Below are positions 45,000 through 53,459 of a stretch of 64,000 bases of DNA, piece by piece. Position 1 is the stretch's first letter; the number at the start of each line of letters is the position of its first letter. This DNA comes from Lysinibacillus odysseyi 34hs-1 = NBRC 100172. GTDB lineage: Bacteria; Bacillota; Bacilli; Bacillales_A; Planococcaceae. The notes below the pieces were generated by a model, which did no database searches, was not told where the DNA came from, and was given only the letters and a program-made list of their open reading frames with translations. The DNA lies in NCBI RefSeq assembly GCF_001591965.1, contig NZ_BCVX01000003.1, positions 186,001 to 250,000 on the forward strand, given 5' to 3'. The translations under genes were made by a program, and so were the position numbers.

Positions 45000-47775
45000 T
45001 ATTATACCAATCTTCAAGTTCCAATACCATAGTGGCTAGTGATAGTTTTTGCACAGAAATCGGCGGCAACGCCCGAATAAACTCGGCTCCATATGATTTT
45101 GTTTCGATTCTGCGATCAAGTACAATAAATACCCCTTTATCTTGCGACGAACGGATAAGGCGGCCAAACCCTTGCTTGAAACGTAAAATGGCTTCAGGAA
45201 GAGACAATTCTGCAAATGAATTCTGCCCATTCGCCTGCAAGTAACCCGCTCTTGCACGGAATGTAGGTTCATCAGGCGAAGAGAATGGCAGACGTACAAC
45301 AATAACAGAAGCCAATCCGTCACCCGGCACGTCAACACCTTCCCAAAAGCTGTTTGTCCCAAAAAGCACTGACTGATTGAATTTTTGAAAGGCCTTTAAT
45401 AAACGCATTCTACTGCCCGCAGTTACCCCTTGGGCAAATAACATATAATCTTCGAGAAGACCGCTCTCTTGAATAAGCTCTACTGTTTCCCGCAGCATCT
45501 GCTGAGAAGTAAAGAGCACAAAGCATCTTCCTTCTGTTGTCCTAACTGTTTGAGTGACAGCATGGGCAACCGCTTCAATATAATCCGATTGGCTGACAGA
45601 TTGAATATCAGGCATATCCGTTACAACAAAGGCCTTTGCTCCACTGAAATAGGCTGGAGGAGCCTGCAGCACCTCTAATTTCACATTTCTTGAAATACCC
45701 AACTGGTCTGTAATGAAATTCGTATTGTGGGGAACGGTCATCGTCCCCGAAGTCCAGACAATCCCTACACGGTTTCGATAATGATGAAATAGACGTTCAA
45801 TGATGGATGTTACCTGAATTGGTTTTTTCATCAGCTGAATGGAGCTTGGCATGCTGCGTTTATCGACTTCCACCCACGTAGAGTAGTGGTCATTTGAACG
45901 CAGGAACACATCATCCCACTGGACAATTGCCAGTTTATATTCACGAATCCAAAAACGCCATTCATCCAAGAGATAAATATGCTCCGGCGCCAAATCATCC
46001 ACACTGCTTTCAAATTGTGTTGCCACTTCCTCTGCCAGATCAATCCAGCGTTGCACAGCTGATGAAAATTGCTCGAATTGTGTTCGGTCAATTGCAAGCT
46101 CGTCTAAAAAAAACGACATTTTCATTTCACGCTTACTGGTTGATTTGAGCTTTTGTGTAAGCAACTGCATAAAGTGTTGCATTACTTGATCAAATTTAGT
46201 CATCATTTGCATAAAGTTCTTTTCTAGACGCTGCATGACTTGTAAAGGGACACGGTGTGATTTTACTGCAGCACGCTGGAGTCTTGTAAACTGTGCTTCA
46301 TCTGTAGCCAAACCTATTTGTCCAAAAATATATTTCCAGCTTTTAAAAGAGAATAATTTTTCATCATGGGCAATTGCTGCTTGGATAAATTGATGTGCTT
46401 CGTCGATTACCCATCCGCCAATCTCTTTAAATAATGGTGTTTGACGCACTAGATCTGCCAGCATCATCGCATGGTTCGTTAAAATAATATCCGACTGCTC
46501 TGCTTTCGCCACAGCCCGTTCATAAAAATCAAATTCTCGTTGGATTACACGGGAGTTTTCTGTTTTCCGGATTTTCTCCAAAAATAGCTGTCCGCCTCCA
46601 GAGACATTTAATTCATCTAGGTCTCCTGTTTCTGTTTTTGAAAGCCAGACAAGCACCTGCAGAATAACTAATGTTTCGTCATAGGAGTCTTCACGGGCCA
46701 TATAAAGCTGTGAAAAACGGGCAACATCCACATAATGCCTCATGCCTTTTAAAAGCGCCACTCGTACTCTGTCTCCTGTAATACGCTCTAAACGGGGAAG
46801 TTCTTCTTGAATAAGCTGATCCATTAAATGAGACGTATATGTACTAATGCCTACCTTATGGCGAGATTTACGGGCATAGTGATAAACTGGAAGAAGATAG
46901 GCAAGTGTCTTTCCAATCCCTGTAGACGCTTCAATCACCAATTCTTTCTTATCATTCAAACTTTCCCACACATAGTCCATCATTTGAAATTGTTCGGGGC
47001 GCTCTTCAAAATTCGGGACTTTCGTCTGCAATCTCTCTATTTTTTCTGCACGTGTAGCTGGATAAGGAAAGCTCTCCCCGATAGGTTCCATATTCCGGAC
47101 AGGTTTTTTTATCGCCAATTTCTGATAAAAAATATGGTGTTCATAATGATCGACCTTACTGCGTTTCAGCTGCAAAGCATCGAAAAATAATTGCGCAAGG
47201 TTCGACTTGAGCCTGAATGAGCGCTTGTGCATTTGTTGTAACGTTAGGAGTGGTAAGTTTAACAACTCCTGCCAGCATGCTTTTAAAAGCATGGCGGTTG
47301 CTTTTGCGTCATCATCAGCTCTATGTGCTTTTTCCAAAGTGATACCAAGCTCGCTTGCCAAATCTCCTAGCTTATAGCCTAAAGCCGTCGGAAAAACGAT
47401 TTTCGCAAGTTCCACTGTATCAATTGTTTTCCCATGCCACTGTGACAAACCTGCACGTTTAAATTCAGCCTGCAGGAACGGCAGATCAAAGTCGGCATTA
47501 TGAGCCACAAAAACAGCGCCGTCAAGCAGTTCATAGATTTTATCGGCATGTGCCTCAAACGGCAGGGCCTCCCGTACATCTTCGTCTGTAATATTTGTTA
47601 AATCCTGAATAAAAAGCGGGATTGGCCGACCGGGGTGAATGAATGATGTAAAAGTCTTCTCAATACACCAATCCTTCATTATCACGATCGCGATTTGAAT
47701 CATTCGGTCTCCATTAGCTGGATTGTGGCCAGTTGTTTCTAAATCGACAATTGCGTATTTTTGACTTTCCATCAT
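44989..47775 (-). CDS. dinG: DinG, 3'-5' exonuclease and helicase-like protein
   Basis: A 928-residue Gram-positive DinG. A DnaQ-type exonuclease forms the N-terminus (AIVDLETTGHNPANGDRMIQ, then VAHNADFDLPFL and HRADDDAKAT); the rest is an XPD-like helicase with Walker A ASTGIGKTLAYLLP, VIDEAHQF, and QGFGRLIRSSQD. No Fe-S cysteine cluster is visible, as in B. subtilis and S. aureus DinG, where the exonuclease is the main activity. ATG at 47775 is used; an extended frame reading up to 47910 would run through an RNA terminator. Confidence 0.9.
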   Translation of the reverse strand: MMESQKYAIVDLETTGHNPANGDRMIQIAIVIMKDWCIEKTFTSFIHPGRPIPLFIQDLTNITDEDVREALPFEAHADKIYELLDGAVFVAHNADFDLPFLQAEFKRAGLSQWHGKTIDTVELAKIVFPTALGYKLGDLASELGITLEKAHRADDDAKATAMLLKACWQELLNLPLLTLQQMHKRSFRLKSNLAQLFFDALQLKRSKVDHYEHHIFYQKLAIKKPVRNMEPIGESFPYPATRAEKIERLQTKVPNFEERPEQFQMMDYVWESLNDKKELVIEASTGIGKTLAYLLPVYHYARKSRHKVGISTYTSHLMDQLIQEELPRLERITGDRVRVALLKGMRHYVDVARFSQLYMAREDSYDETLVILQVLVWLSKTETGDLDELNVSGGGQLFLEKIRKTENSRVIQREFDFYERAVAKAEQSDIILTNHAMMLADLVRQTPLFKEIGGWVIDEAHQFIQAAIAHDEKLFSFKSWKYIFGQIGLATDEAQFTRLQRAAVKSHRVPLQVMQRLEKNFMQMMTKFDQVMQHFMQLLTQKLKSTSKREMKMSFFLDELAIDRTQFEQFSSAVQRWIDLAEEVATQFESSVDDLAPEHIYLLDEWRFWIREYKLAIVQWDDVFLRSNDHYSTWVEVDKRSMPSSIQLMKKPIQVTSIIERLFHHYRNRVGIVWTSGTMTVPHNTNFITDQLGISRNVKLEVLQAPPAYFSGAKAFVVTDMPDIQSVSQSDYIEAVAHAVTQTVRTTEGRCFVLFTSQQMLRETVELIQESGLLEDYMLFAQGVTAGSRMRLLKAFQKFNQSVLFGTNSFWEGVDVPGDGLASVIVVRLPFSSPDEPTFRARAGYLQANGQNSFAELSLPEAILRFKQGFGRLIRSSQDKGVFIVLDRRIETKSYGAEFIRALPPISVQKLSLATMVLELEDWYNNER

Positions 47776-47883
47776 TTTTCTCAACTCACAGTTCTCATAA
47801 TTATATGCGCATTTTATCATAGAAAGCTTTCTCCGGTCATGCCATACATCCATCCAAAAGTGAAAAGAGCGGACACGGACAAC

Positions 47884-47911
47884 AAAAAACGCATTACCTA
47901 AAGGTAACACG
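47884..47911 (-). terminator. Terminator of the small RNA
   Basis: CGTGTTACC-TTTA-GGTAATGCG with two G-U pairs, followed by TTTTTT on the minus strand. Confidence 0.85.
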
Positions 47912-48043
47912 TGCTAGTATGTATATAAATCGAGCAGGGGCTCATCCTCCCTGCTCTATAGCAAAAGCTTCCCAGCAAATCCGTGCTGTAAATGGATGCT
48001 TTTGTTGTAAAGCATAAGCTTTACATAGGTTGTTTGGCACCTA
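47884..48043 (-). ncRNA. Unidentified ~160-nt structured RNA with own promoter and terminator
   Basis: Bounded by a good sigma-A promoter (48050-48078) and an intrinsic terminator (47884-47911). Between them the minus strand folds into successive stem-loops: AUAGGU/ACCUAU (8-base loop), GUAAAGC/GCUUUAC (loop UUAU), a long arm CAAAAGCAUCC / GGAAGCUUUUG capped by CAGCA-CGGAUU-UGCUG, and GAGCAGGG/CCCUGCUC with loop AGGAUGAGC. No coding frame with a ribosome site is apparent. It lies 108 bases upstream of dinG on the same strand. I do not recognise it as 6S RNA, SRP RNA, tmRNA, a T-box or a common riboswitch. Confidence 0.7.
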
Positions 48044-48049
48044 TTTATT

Positions 48050-48078
48050 ATTGTACCATAGAAATACTCTATCAGCAA
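48050..48078 (-). promoter_or_regulatory. Sigma-A promoter of the small RNA
   Basis: TTGCTG (48078-48073), 17-base spacer, TACAAT (48055-48050), with start expected near 48043. It lies just after the glycosyltransferase stop at 48125. Confidence 0.75.
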
Positions 48079-48124
48079 TCTCCTATTAAGGTGGCTGCCT
48101 CTGGTCTAGCCGAGTACGGCATTA

Positions 48125-49177
48125 TTATAAAATTTGCTTTTCCTTTTTAAAAACCCACTTCCGCTGCACTACAAATGCCAATATAAATAAGGCTGTATCA
48201 ACGAGAACTTTCAAAACAATTTCACCATTTTGAAGCCATTCGCTATAAAGCAATTGAACTGAACCAGCCGAAGTAACCATAATAAAGGCAGCTAATAAAT
48301 AGTACCTGTATAGTGACTTCCGTGAACCGCTTTTAAATACTGTGTGACGGTTTATATAGTAATTGAAAAATGATGATAGGAGCCTTGCCAAAATAGTGGC
48401 AATGATAAGAAACGACATTGGCGCAACAATCTTGAATACTTTTGCAAACAGCATAAATAATGCCAAATCAATTAAAAAGGAGGCACTGCTTGTTAAAGCA
48501 TAAAGTAAAAAGACTTTGTAGACTTGAAAAGAATCATGAAATGGACGAAAATGCGATGATTTATTCCCCTCTAAATACATCGTATCAATAGGGACTTCGG
48601 CAATCGGGATGTTTAATTCCTTCAGCTTTGCCAGCACATTCATTTCATATTCAAACCGTTCTCCTTCAATTGACAGCAGCTGCGGCAAATACTTTGTCGG
48701 AATACCACGAAGGCCTGTTTGTGTGTCATTTAATCGCGTACCTGTCACGAACCGATAAATAATTTTGGTGCATTGGTTGCCAAACTTGGAGCGTAGCGGG
48801 ATGTCTTTCCCGGAAAAGTTCCGAGACCCTAAAACCAGTGCATCATCCGATTCGTCCAGCGATTGTACAATGTTTAGAATGTCTTTTGTCAAATGCTGTC
48901 CATCAGCATCAATTGTAACGACCGCACGCAATTCGGGATGCTCGTTACAAATATGATGAAAGCCTGTTTTAAGTGCCCGCCCTTTTCCTTGGTTGACAGC
49001 GTGACGCAATATAGTTACTTGTCGAAATGTATTAAGCTTATTAAATATATAGCTCGTATCACTGCCATCATCCACCACAAAAATCGGTCCTGTATGAACT
49101 TGTATAAGTTCCTCTATTACTCGGATAGCTTTTTCATCTGGTTGATATGCCGGCATTAGAATTCCGATTTCCTTCAT
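48125..49177 (-). CDS. Family 2 glycosyltransferase fused to GtrA-like membrane domain
   Basis: A 350-residue protein. Residues 1-215 are a GT2 domain like dolichol-phosphate mannosyl/glucosyl transferases (ILMPAYQPDEKAI, VVDDGSD, VTIDADGQH, ETGL-type LNDTQTGLRG). Residues about 220-350 are a four-helix GtrA domain (FLIDLALFMLFA, NYYINRHTVFKSG, WVFKK). Such fusions load sugar onto a lipid carrier and flip it for cell-wall or teichoic acid decoration. It is monocistronic and divergent from the YdcF-like gene. Confidence 0.88.
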   Translation of the reverse strand: MKEIGILMPAYQPDEKAIRVIEELIQVHTGPIFVVDDGSDTSYIFNKLNTFRQVTILRHAVNQGKGRALKTGFHHICNEHPELRAVVTIDADGQHLTKDILNIVQSLDESDDALVLGSRNFSGKDIPLRSKFGNQCTKIIYRFVTGTRLNDTQTGLRGIPTKYLPQLLSIEGERFEYEMNVLAKLKELNIPIAEVPIDTMYLEGNKSSHFRPFHDSFQVYKVFLLYALTSSASFLIDLALFMLFAKVFKIVAPMSFLIIATILARLLSSFFNYYINRHTVFKSGSRKSLYRYYLLAAFIMVTSAGSVQLLYSEWLQNGEIVLKVLVDTALFILAFVVQRKWVFKKEKQIL

Positions 49178-49337
49178 TTTGTCACCATCTTTCCATACTG
49201 TACCCTCCTATTACCCCTCCTCTTTAAAACATATTCCTTAGGTGACAACTTATTGGTTTATATATCTAATTTCTTATTTTCTGATCTATAGTATGGTGAT
49301 ACACTAGTAAAAAGTTCATTAAATTTAGAGGAATATT

Positions 49338-49865
49338 ATGCGCATTCACTTAACTTATCTCCTGCTTTTACTAGTTAGCCTGCCGTTGCTACTAGCCAGC
49401 TGGTTACCAAGTAACGGGCATGAAGACCCGATTGTCATAGTTTTAGGGACGAAATTAAATGAAGACGGAACGCCATCCTCATTATTAAAAAGCCGTTTGG
49501 ATGCCGCTCTTGCTTATGCAAATATCGATGAGGGTATTACCTATATTGTAAGTGGGGCTGGAGAGGCAGCGGTGATGAAAGAATATCTAATGGAAAATGG
49601 AATTGACGAGAAACAAATTAAAGTGGAGGATAAAGCGGTCAATACATATGAAAATATCTTGTTTTCAGCAAAACTATTACCCGATGACAGCTCTTCCTTT
49701 ACTATTATTTCCAGTGATTTTCATGTTTACCGGGCCCAGGCTATGGCTTCTTCTTTAGGGTATAATGTCCATGTCATAAGTGCCGAAACACCTTTTTTAG
49801 ACCGGCTCTATTGGCAAATAAGAGAAGTGGCTGCACTGGCAAAATTTTGGATGACGGGATCTTAA
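49338..49865 (+). CDS. YdcF/DUF218-family protein
   Basis: A 175-residue protein with an N-terminal membrane anchor or signal segment (LTYLLLLLVSLPLLLASWLP) followed by a DUF218 domain: IVIVLGTKLNEDG, VSGAGEA, AVNTYENILFS with the conserved Asn/Glu, and ISSDFHVYRA. The family is linked to cell envelope lipid or sugar intermediates (SanA/ElyC/YdcF). AGAGGA lies 7 bases before the ATG. Head-to-head with the glycosyltransferase gene. Confidence 0.82.
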   Translation: MRIHLTYLLLLLVSLPLLLASWLPSNGHEDPIVIVLGTKLNEDGTPSSLLKSRLDAALAYANIDEGITYIVSGAGEAAVMKEYLMENGIDEKQIKVEDKAVNTYENILFSAKLLPDDSSSFTIISSDFHVYRAQAMASSLGYNVHVISAETPFLDRLYWQIREVAALAKFWMTGS

Positions 49866-49866
49866 A

Positions 49867-49897
49867 GAGCTGTTTGAACGTTACGTCAAACAGCCTT
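49867..49897. terminator. Bidirectional terminator
   Basis: GCTGTTTGA (49869-49877) and TCAAACAGC (49886-49894) around an 8-base loop; followed by CTTTAAAA on plus and TCTTTAAG on minus. Separates the convergent genes at 49338 and 49897. Confidence 0.75.
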
Positions 49898-50232
49898 TAA
49901 AACATCCCAGGCAGGAATTCAGATTTGAATCGGATATTTTTGCGAAGCCAAATTTTTAGAATATCACGGTGGGTCAATAATTTACGCCGACGCTGGAATC
50001 TTCTCTTTACATCCAGTAAACTTTCTAAAAGCATCCGTGTTTCCGGCAGACATTCGTTCGGCTCTACCAGCACATCCAGTGTAAAGTTGATGAGCCCGGC
50101 ACTTTGGACAGAGGCAAGCAGTTTGGCAAATAATTGCCCCATTTCTATGATTCTCTCTTCCACTTCCAGTTCCATCAGCCGAAATAACGTGTCTTCTATT
50201 TCTTTTTCTAATGCTATTAGCTTCTCTTCCAT
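49897..50232 (-). CDS. Hypothetical helical protein
   Basis: A 111-residue protein (MEEKLIALEKEIEDTLFRLMELE... FQRRRKLLTHRDILKIWLRKN). Acidic N-terminal helices, basic C-terminus; no family recognised. ATG at 50232 is preferred, with GGGAGGGG 4-9 bases upstream, over an earlier in-frame start at 50331. Confidence 0.55.
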   Translation of the reverse strand: MEEKLIALEKEIEDTLFRLMELEVEERIIEMGQLFAKLLASVQSAGLINFTLDVLVEPNECLPETRMLLESLLDVKRRFQRRRKLLTHRDILKIWLRKNIRFKSEFLPGMF

Positions 50233-50315
50233 TCTACCCCTCCCACAAGCCTTTCTTATTAATTCACAGTAATTTATTATAGCAAATAATTGTCTGCTAA
50301 ACGAAAAACAATGAT

Positions 50316-50355
50316 TAAAAGGGGATGGCATTCTTTATATTAGCATCCCCTTTCC
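50316..50355 (-). terminator. Terminator of the lpd-like gene
   Basis: AAAGGGGATG/CATCCCCTTT stem (50318-50327, 50344-50353) with a 16-base loop that can pair further; TTTTAAT follows on the minus strand. Confidence 0.75.
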
Positions 50356-50395
50356 TATTCATTCACCTGTTCAATTGTTACTCTTCCATCGCCTT

Positions 50396-51733
50396 TTACT
50401 TTTGATGAATCGCCTTGCCGAACACAGCACTCGCTGCATCACCAATATGTTCGCTCACTGTGGGATGCGGAAAAATCATACGCGCTAGGTCTTTAACAGA
50501 ACCACCGGCAACTTTAGCGGCTAGCATAGCATTAATCATCTCCGTAGCTCCATCTCCTACAACACAGGCCCCGTAAATATCTCCTTCAGGACTTGCTACA
50601 AATTTCATGAACCCTTGAATATTACCTTCTAATAGGGCTTTTGGGTTTGTCGGTAAATACATTTTTGTTACAATGGCGTCTGCCGGTGCTTCGTGCTCCA
50701 ACATGCCGAAAGTTGCGATTTCCGGATGTGTATACACACATCTTGGAATTTCCTGCTGATTGATGACACGTGGGTATTTGCCTAAAATATAATCGACAGC
50801 ATGCACCCCTTCCGCACTTGCTGAGTGTGCCAGTTGGAAGCCTCCAACTAGATCGCCAATAGCAAAAATACCCGGTACACTCGTCTCATAATGATTATTA
50901 ACAGCAACCAGGCGACCATCCATTGCAAGATTTAGTTCCTTCGCTATCTCGATATTTGGCCGGCGTCCCGTAGCAAATAAAAGGTTCTCATAAGTATGAA
51001 TGCCTCGTGATGTATGAATCTCATGATCTCGTATCTCCTCGAATGTAAAATCTGTCACTAATTCGATTCCGAGTTTTTTCATGTTTTCTTTAATAATCGG
51101 CCGAGCATCAGGTTCTTCCGTCTGTAAAATATCAGTACTATGATTCAGCACAGTTACCTTTGTCCCCATTGGTGCCAGTGCAAATGCCATTTCAATAGCA
51201 ATAACCCCTCCGCCGATAATTGTTAGCTGCTTTGGCAGTTCTGTTATATTGAAAAACGTATCTGTTGTATAGTAATAAGCTGCCTCAACCCCTTTGAATG
51301 GAGGTACGAAAGGATGGCTGCCTGTGGCAAGAATAATATTTTTCGCTTCGAACGATCGGCTGCCCACTGATATGACGCGCTCTTCTGACACGGATGCTTC
51401 ACCATATATTAAATCAATTTGGGCATTTTCAACAAAGCCTTCAATATTGCACAGTAATTGCTCTATTACTGTATCTTTGCGATTCATTAATTTTGGAAAA
51501 TCAATATTGATGGTCGGCACCGTGATACCCCAATCTGTTCCACGTCTGATTTCCTGCACCAATTTACTATGCTCCAGCATAATTTTTGATGGAATGCACC
51601 CTACATTGTAGCATGCTCCCCCTACTTTATTTTTTTCTACTAGTGCTACTCGCATACCGCTTTTAGCTGCATGAATAGCCGCAACATATCCACCAGGTCC
51701 AGCCCCAATGACCGCTAAATCATAATCATTCAT
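50396..51733 (-). CDS. Dihydrolipoyl dehydrogenase-like flavoprotein
   Basis: A 445-residue pyridine nucleotide-disulphide oxidoreductase. FAD motif AVIGAGPGGYVAAI, redox disulphide GGACYNVGCIPSK (family usually GGTCLNVGC), NAD motif IIGGGVIAIEMA (second Gly region altered: GVIAIE), FAIGDLVGG, and C-terminal HPTVSEH with the catalytic His-Glu pair. ATG at 51733 is preferred, 8 bases after GGGAGGTG. No E1 or E2 gene is nearby, so it is an orphan lpd; it may serve glycine cleavage, another complex, or a separate redox role. Confidence 0.85.
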   Translation of the reverse strand: MNDYDLAVIGAGPGGYVAAIHAAKSGMRVALVEKNKVGGACYNVGCIPSKIMLEHSKLVQEIRRGTDWGITVPTINIDFPKLMNRKDTVIEQLLCNIEGFVENAQIDLIYGEASVSEERVISVGSRSFEAKNIILATGSHPFVPPFKGVEAAYYYTTDTFFNITELPKQLTIIGGGVIAIEMAFALAPMGTKVTVLNHSTDILQTEEPDARPIIKENMKKLGIELVTDFTFEEIRDHEIHTSRGIHTYENLLFATGRRPNIEIAKELNLAMDGRLVAVNNHYETSVPGIFAIGDLVGGFQLAHSASAEGVHAVDYILGKYPRVINQQEIPRCVYTHPEIATFGMLEHEAPADAIVTKMYLPTNPKALLEGNIQGFMKFVASPEGDIYGACVVGDGATEMINAMLAAKVAGGSVKDLARMIFPHPTVSEHIGDAASAVFGKAIHQK

Positions 51734-51751
51734 GTTAACATCACCTCCCAT

Positions 51752-52051
51752 TTAACGATACATCAGCAAAACCCAACAGACAACATTTTTACCAATAATT
51801 TGAATAAAATTATTCATTACTTCTTTTAAACAATCTTTGTTGAATCTCTTGTATTCCCTTCCTTTACCAACATATTCCCCTCTATTTCGGCCTATAATCG
51901 AACACTTGCGGCAATTTACTGCATTCACAAATATTTTATGGTATGGCAGCATTTTAAAAAAAACGGCATACAAATTGGAACAATAGCTGGATATACCTCG
52001 AAAAAAACAAACTGACTAAAGGATTTCGACTCCCTAGTCAGTTCATTTATT
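51752..52051. other. Intergenic region upstream of the lpd-like gene
   Basis: About 300 bases. A minus-strand frame of 73 codons exists but looks random and lacks a ribosome site, so it is not called. The right end holds the terminator of the sugar kinase/DUF423 unit. Nothing else is seen. Confidence 0.5.
51999..52043 (-). terminator. Terminator of the sugar kinase-DUF423 operon
   Basis: AACTGACTA/TAGTCAGTT stem (52010-52018, 52035-52043), loop of 16 bases, followed on the minus strand by TGTTTTTTT. Lies 9 bases after the DUF423 stop. Confidence 0.85.
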
Positions 52052-52417
52052 TTAAATTACGGCGATAATCACACAGATCCATGCAGCAAGCTGAAGAAGC
52101 CCTCCAATTGGCGTTATAGCCCCGAGCTTGCGGATTCCTGTTAAGGACAATATATATAGGCTTCCAGAAAATATCACCGACCCGAGGAACATGCACCATG
52201 TAGCTGCAGTCAAGAGACCTGATTCACCGACAGTATGTATTAGAAGACCAGTTAAGATAAGACCTAGTGCATGATACATCAAATAGCGGCAAGCAGTTTC
52301 CCAATTATCAGCATATTTCTGTTCCTTAAACTTATCCTTTAACGCATGCGCTCCGAATGCACCGAATGCAACTGCTACAAAGGCCATGGCGGCACCTAAT
52401 AGTATCGCTAACTTCAT
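52052..52417 (-). CDS. DUF423 membrane protein (YwdK-like)
   Basis: A 121-residue protein with four hydrophobic segments and the DUF423 pattern (AFGAFGAHALKDKF, YLMYHALGLI, GSLYILSLTGIRKLGAITPIG split by family gaps). Function unknown. AAAGGAG lies 9 bases before the ATG; 15 bases after the sugar kinase stop, so probably co-transcribed. Confidence 0.88.
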   Translation of the reverse strand: MKLAILLGAAMAFVAVAFGAFGAHALKDKFKEQKYADNWETACRYLMYHALGLILTGLLIHTVGESGLLTAATWCMFLGSVIFSGSLYILSLTGIRKLGAITPIGGLLQLAAWICVIIAVI

Positions 52418-52432
52418 GTCAAAACACTCCTT

Positions 52433-53353
52433 TTAACTCTGCTTTATATATGATAGCACATCCTTCATAGAAGGGAGTGCAGTCATAGCTCCAACTTCTG
52501 TACAAACAAGTGCTCCTACAATGTTACTGAACGCTGTTAGCTGCTTAAATTCTTTAAAACTGATGTCACTTAGTGTCGGATAATCAGAAATTTGTTTCAG
52601 CATGGCACCTACAAAAGCATCGCCAGCACCTGTCGTATCTACTGCCTGAATGGAGATACTCTCAATAAGAGCTTCCTCTAGGCCATTTGAAATCCACGTT
52701 CCCTGCTCCCCTTTCGTCACGGCAAACCATTTGCAATTTGGTACCTGCTGGCCATAACGGGTGAATTCCTCTTCGCTCATTTTAATAAAATCGGCTAAGT
52801 CGACACACTCCTTTACCCGCAGATCATACGTTTCTTCTCTGCCTTTCCATAGATCAGCTCTGAAATTAGGGTCAAAGGAAATAAACACGCCCCGTTGTTT
52901 CATCATCCGCATACTTTCCATATATGTTTCATAGAAAGGACTGGAAAGGAGAGCAGTGGCAGAGCCGAAATGGGCAATCCGCATATCCAATTGTTCGATG
53001 TTCACTTCCTCCATCGTGAGCATTTCGTCTGCTCCCCGATTAAACATAAAATCCCGTTCACCCCCTGCTGTCCGGGATACAAATGCCAGCGTAGTAGGTT
53101 CTTTTCCCCTTACAAGAAGCGACATATCAACACCTGCTTCTGTCATCACCTGCTCCAAATAGTCCCCGAATGCATCGTTTCCTACTTTTCCGCAAAATGC
53201 CGCATGCCCTCCCAACTTAGCAATAGCAGCGCATACATTGGCAGGCGCCCCACCCGCTTGCTTTATGTAATAACTGCCATCTGTCAGACTTTTATTTGTC
53301 TCCGTACAAAAGAAATCAACCAGTAGTTCACCTATACATACTATTTTCTTCAT
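52433..53353 (-). CDS. PfkB-family sugar kinase (fructokinase-like)
   Basis: A 306-residue ribokinase-fold kinase. IGELLVDFF start, substrate motif GGAPANVCAAIAKLGG, and the catalytic VDTTGAGDAFVGAML with Asp base near residue 250. Closest in pattern to fructokinases and 2-keto-3-deoxygluconate kinases; the substrate cannot be fixed. GAGGAGG lies 8 bases upstream of the ATG. Confidence 0.88.
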   Translation of the reverse strand: MKKIVCIGELLVDFFCTETNKSLTDGSYYIKQAGGAPANVCAAIAKLGGHAAFCGKVGNDAFGDYLEQVMTEAGVDMSLLVRGKEPTTLAFVSRTAGGERDFMFNRGADEMLTMEEVNIEQLDMRIAHFGSATALLSSPFYETYMESMRMMKQRGVFISFDPNFRADLWKGREETYDLRVKECVDLADFIKMSEEEFTRYGQQVPNCKWFAVTKGEQGTWISNGLEEALIESISIQAVDTTGAGDAFVGAMLKQISDYPTLSDISFKEFKQLTAFSNIVGALVCTEVGAMTALPSMKDVLSYIKQS

Positions 53354-53459
53354 TTACTCGCCTCCTCTTCCATCTTACCTCCTGATTCAAAATTTAGATA
53401 GAATAGCAGGTTTAAAATATTTTAATTAGGGAAATGACTAGGAAAAAGAGGGTGTGTCC

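Noticed and set aside
47776-47910. N-terminal extension of dinG up to 47910
   Set aside because: It would cross the terminator of the small RNA and has no ribosome site; the exonuclease domain starts at 47775.
47884-48043. Assignment of the small RNA as 6S RNA, SRP RNA or a T-box leader
   Set aside because: It folds into successive short hairpins and not a long rod; it lacks the SRP GGAA tetraloop helix and the T-box UGGN sequence in a 3' position.
51752-51973. Minus-strand 73-codon frame upstream of the lpd-like gene
   Set aside because: No ribosome site, odd composition, no recognisable domain.
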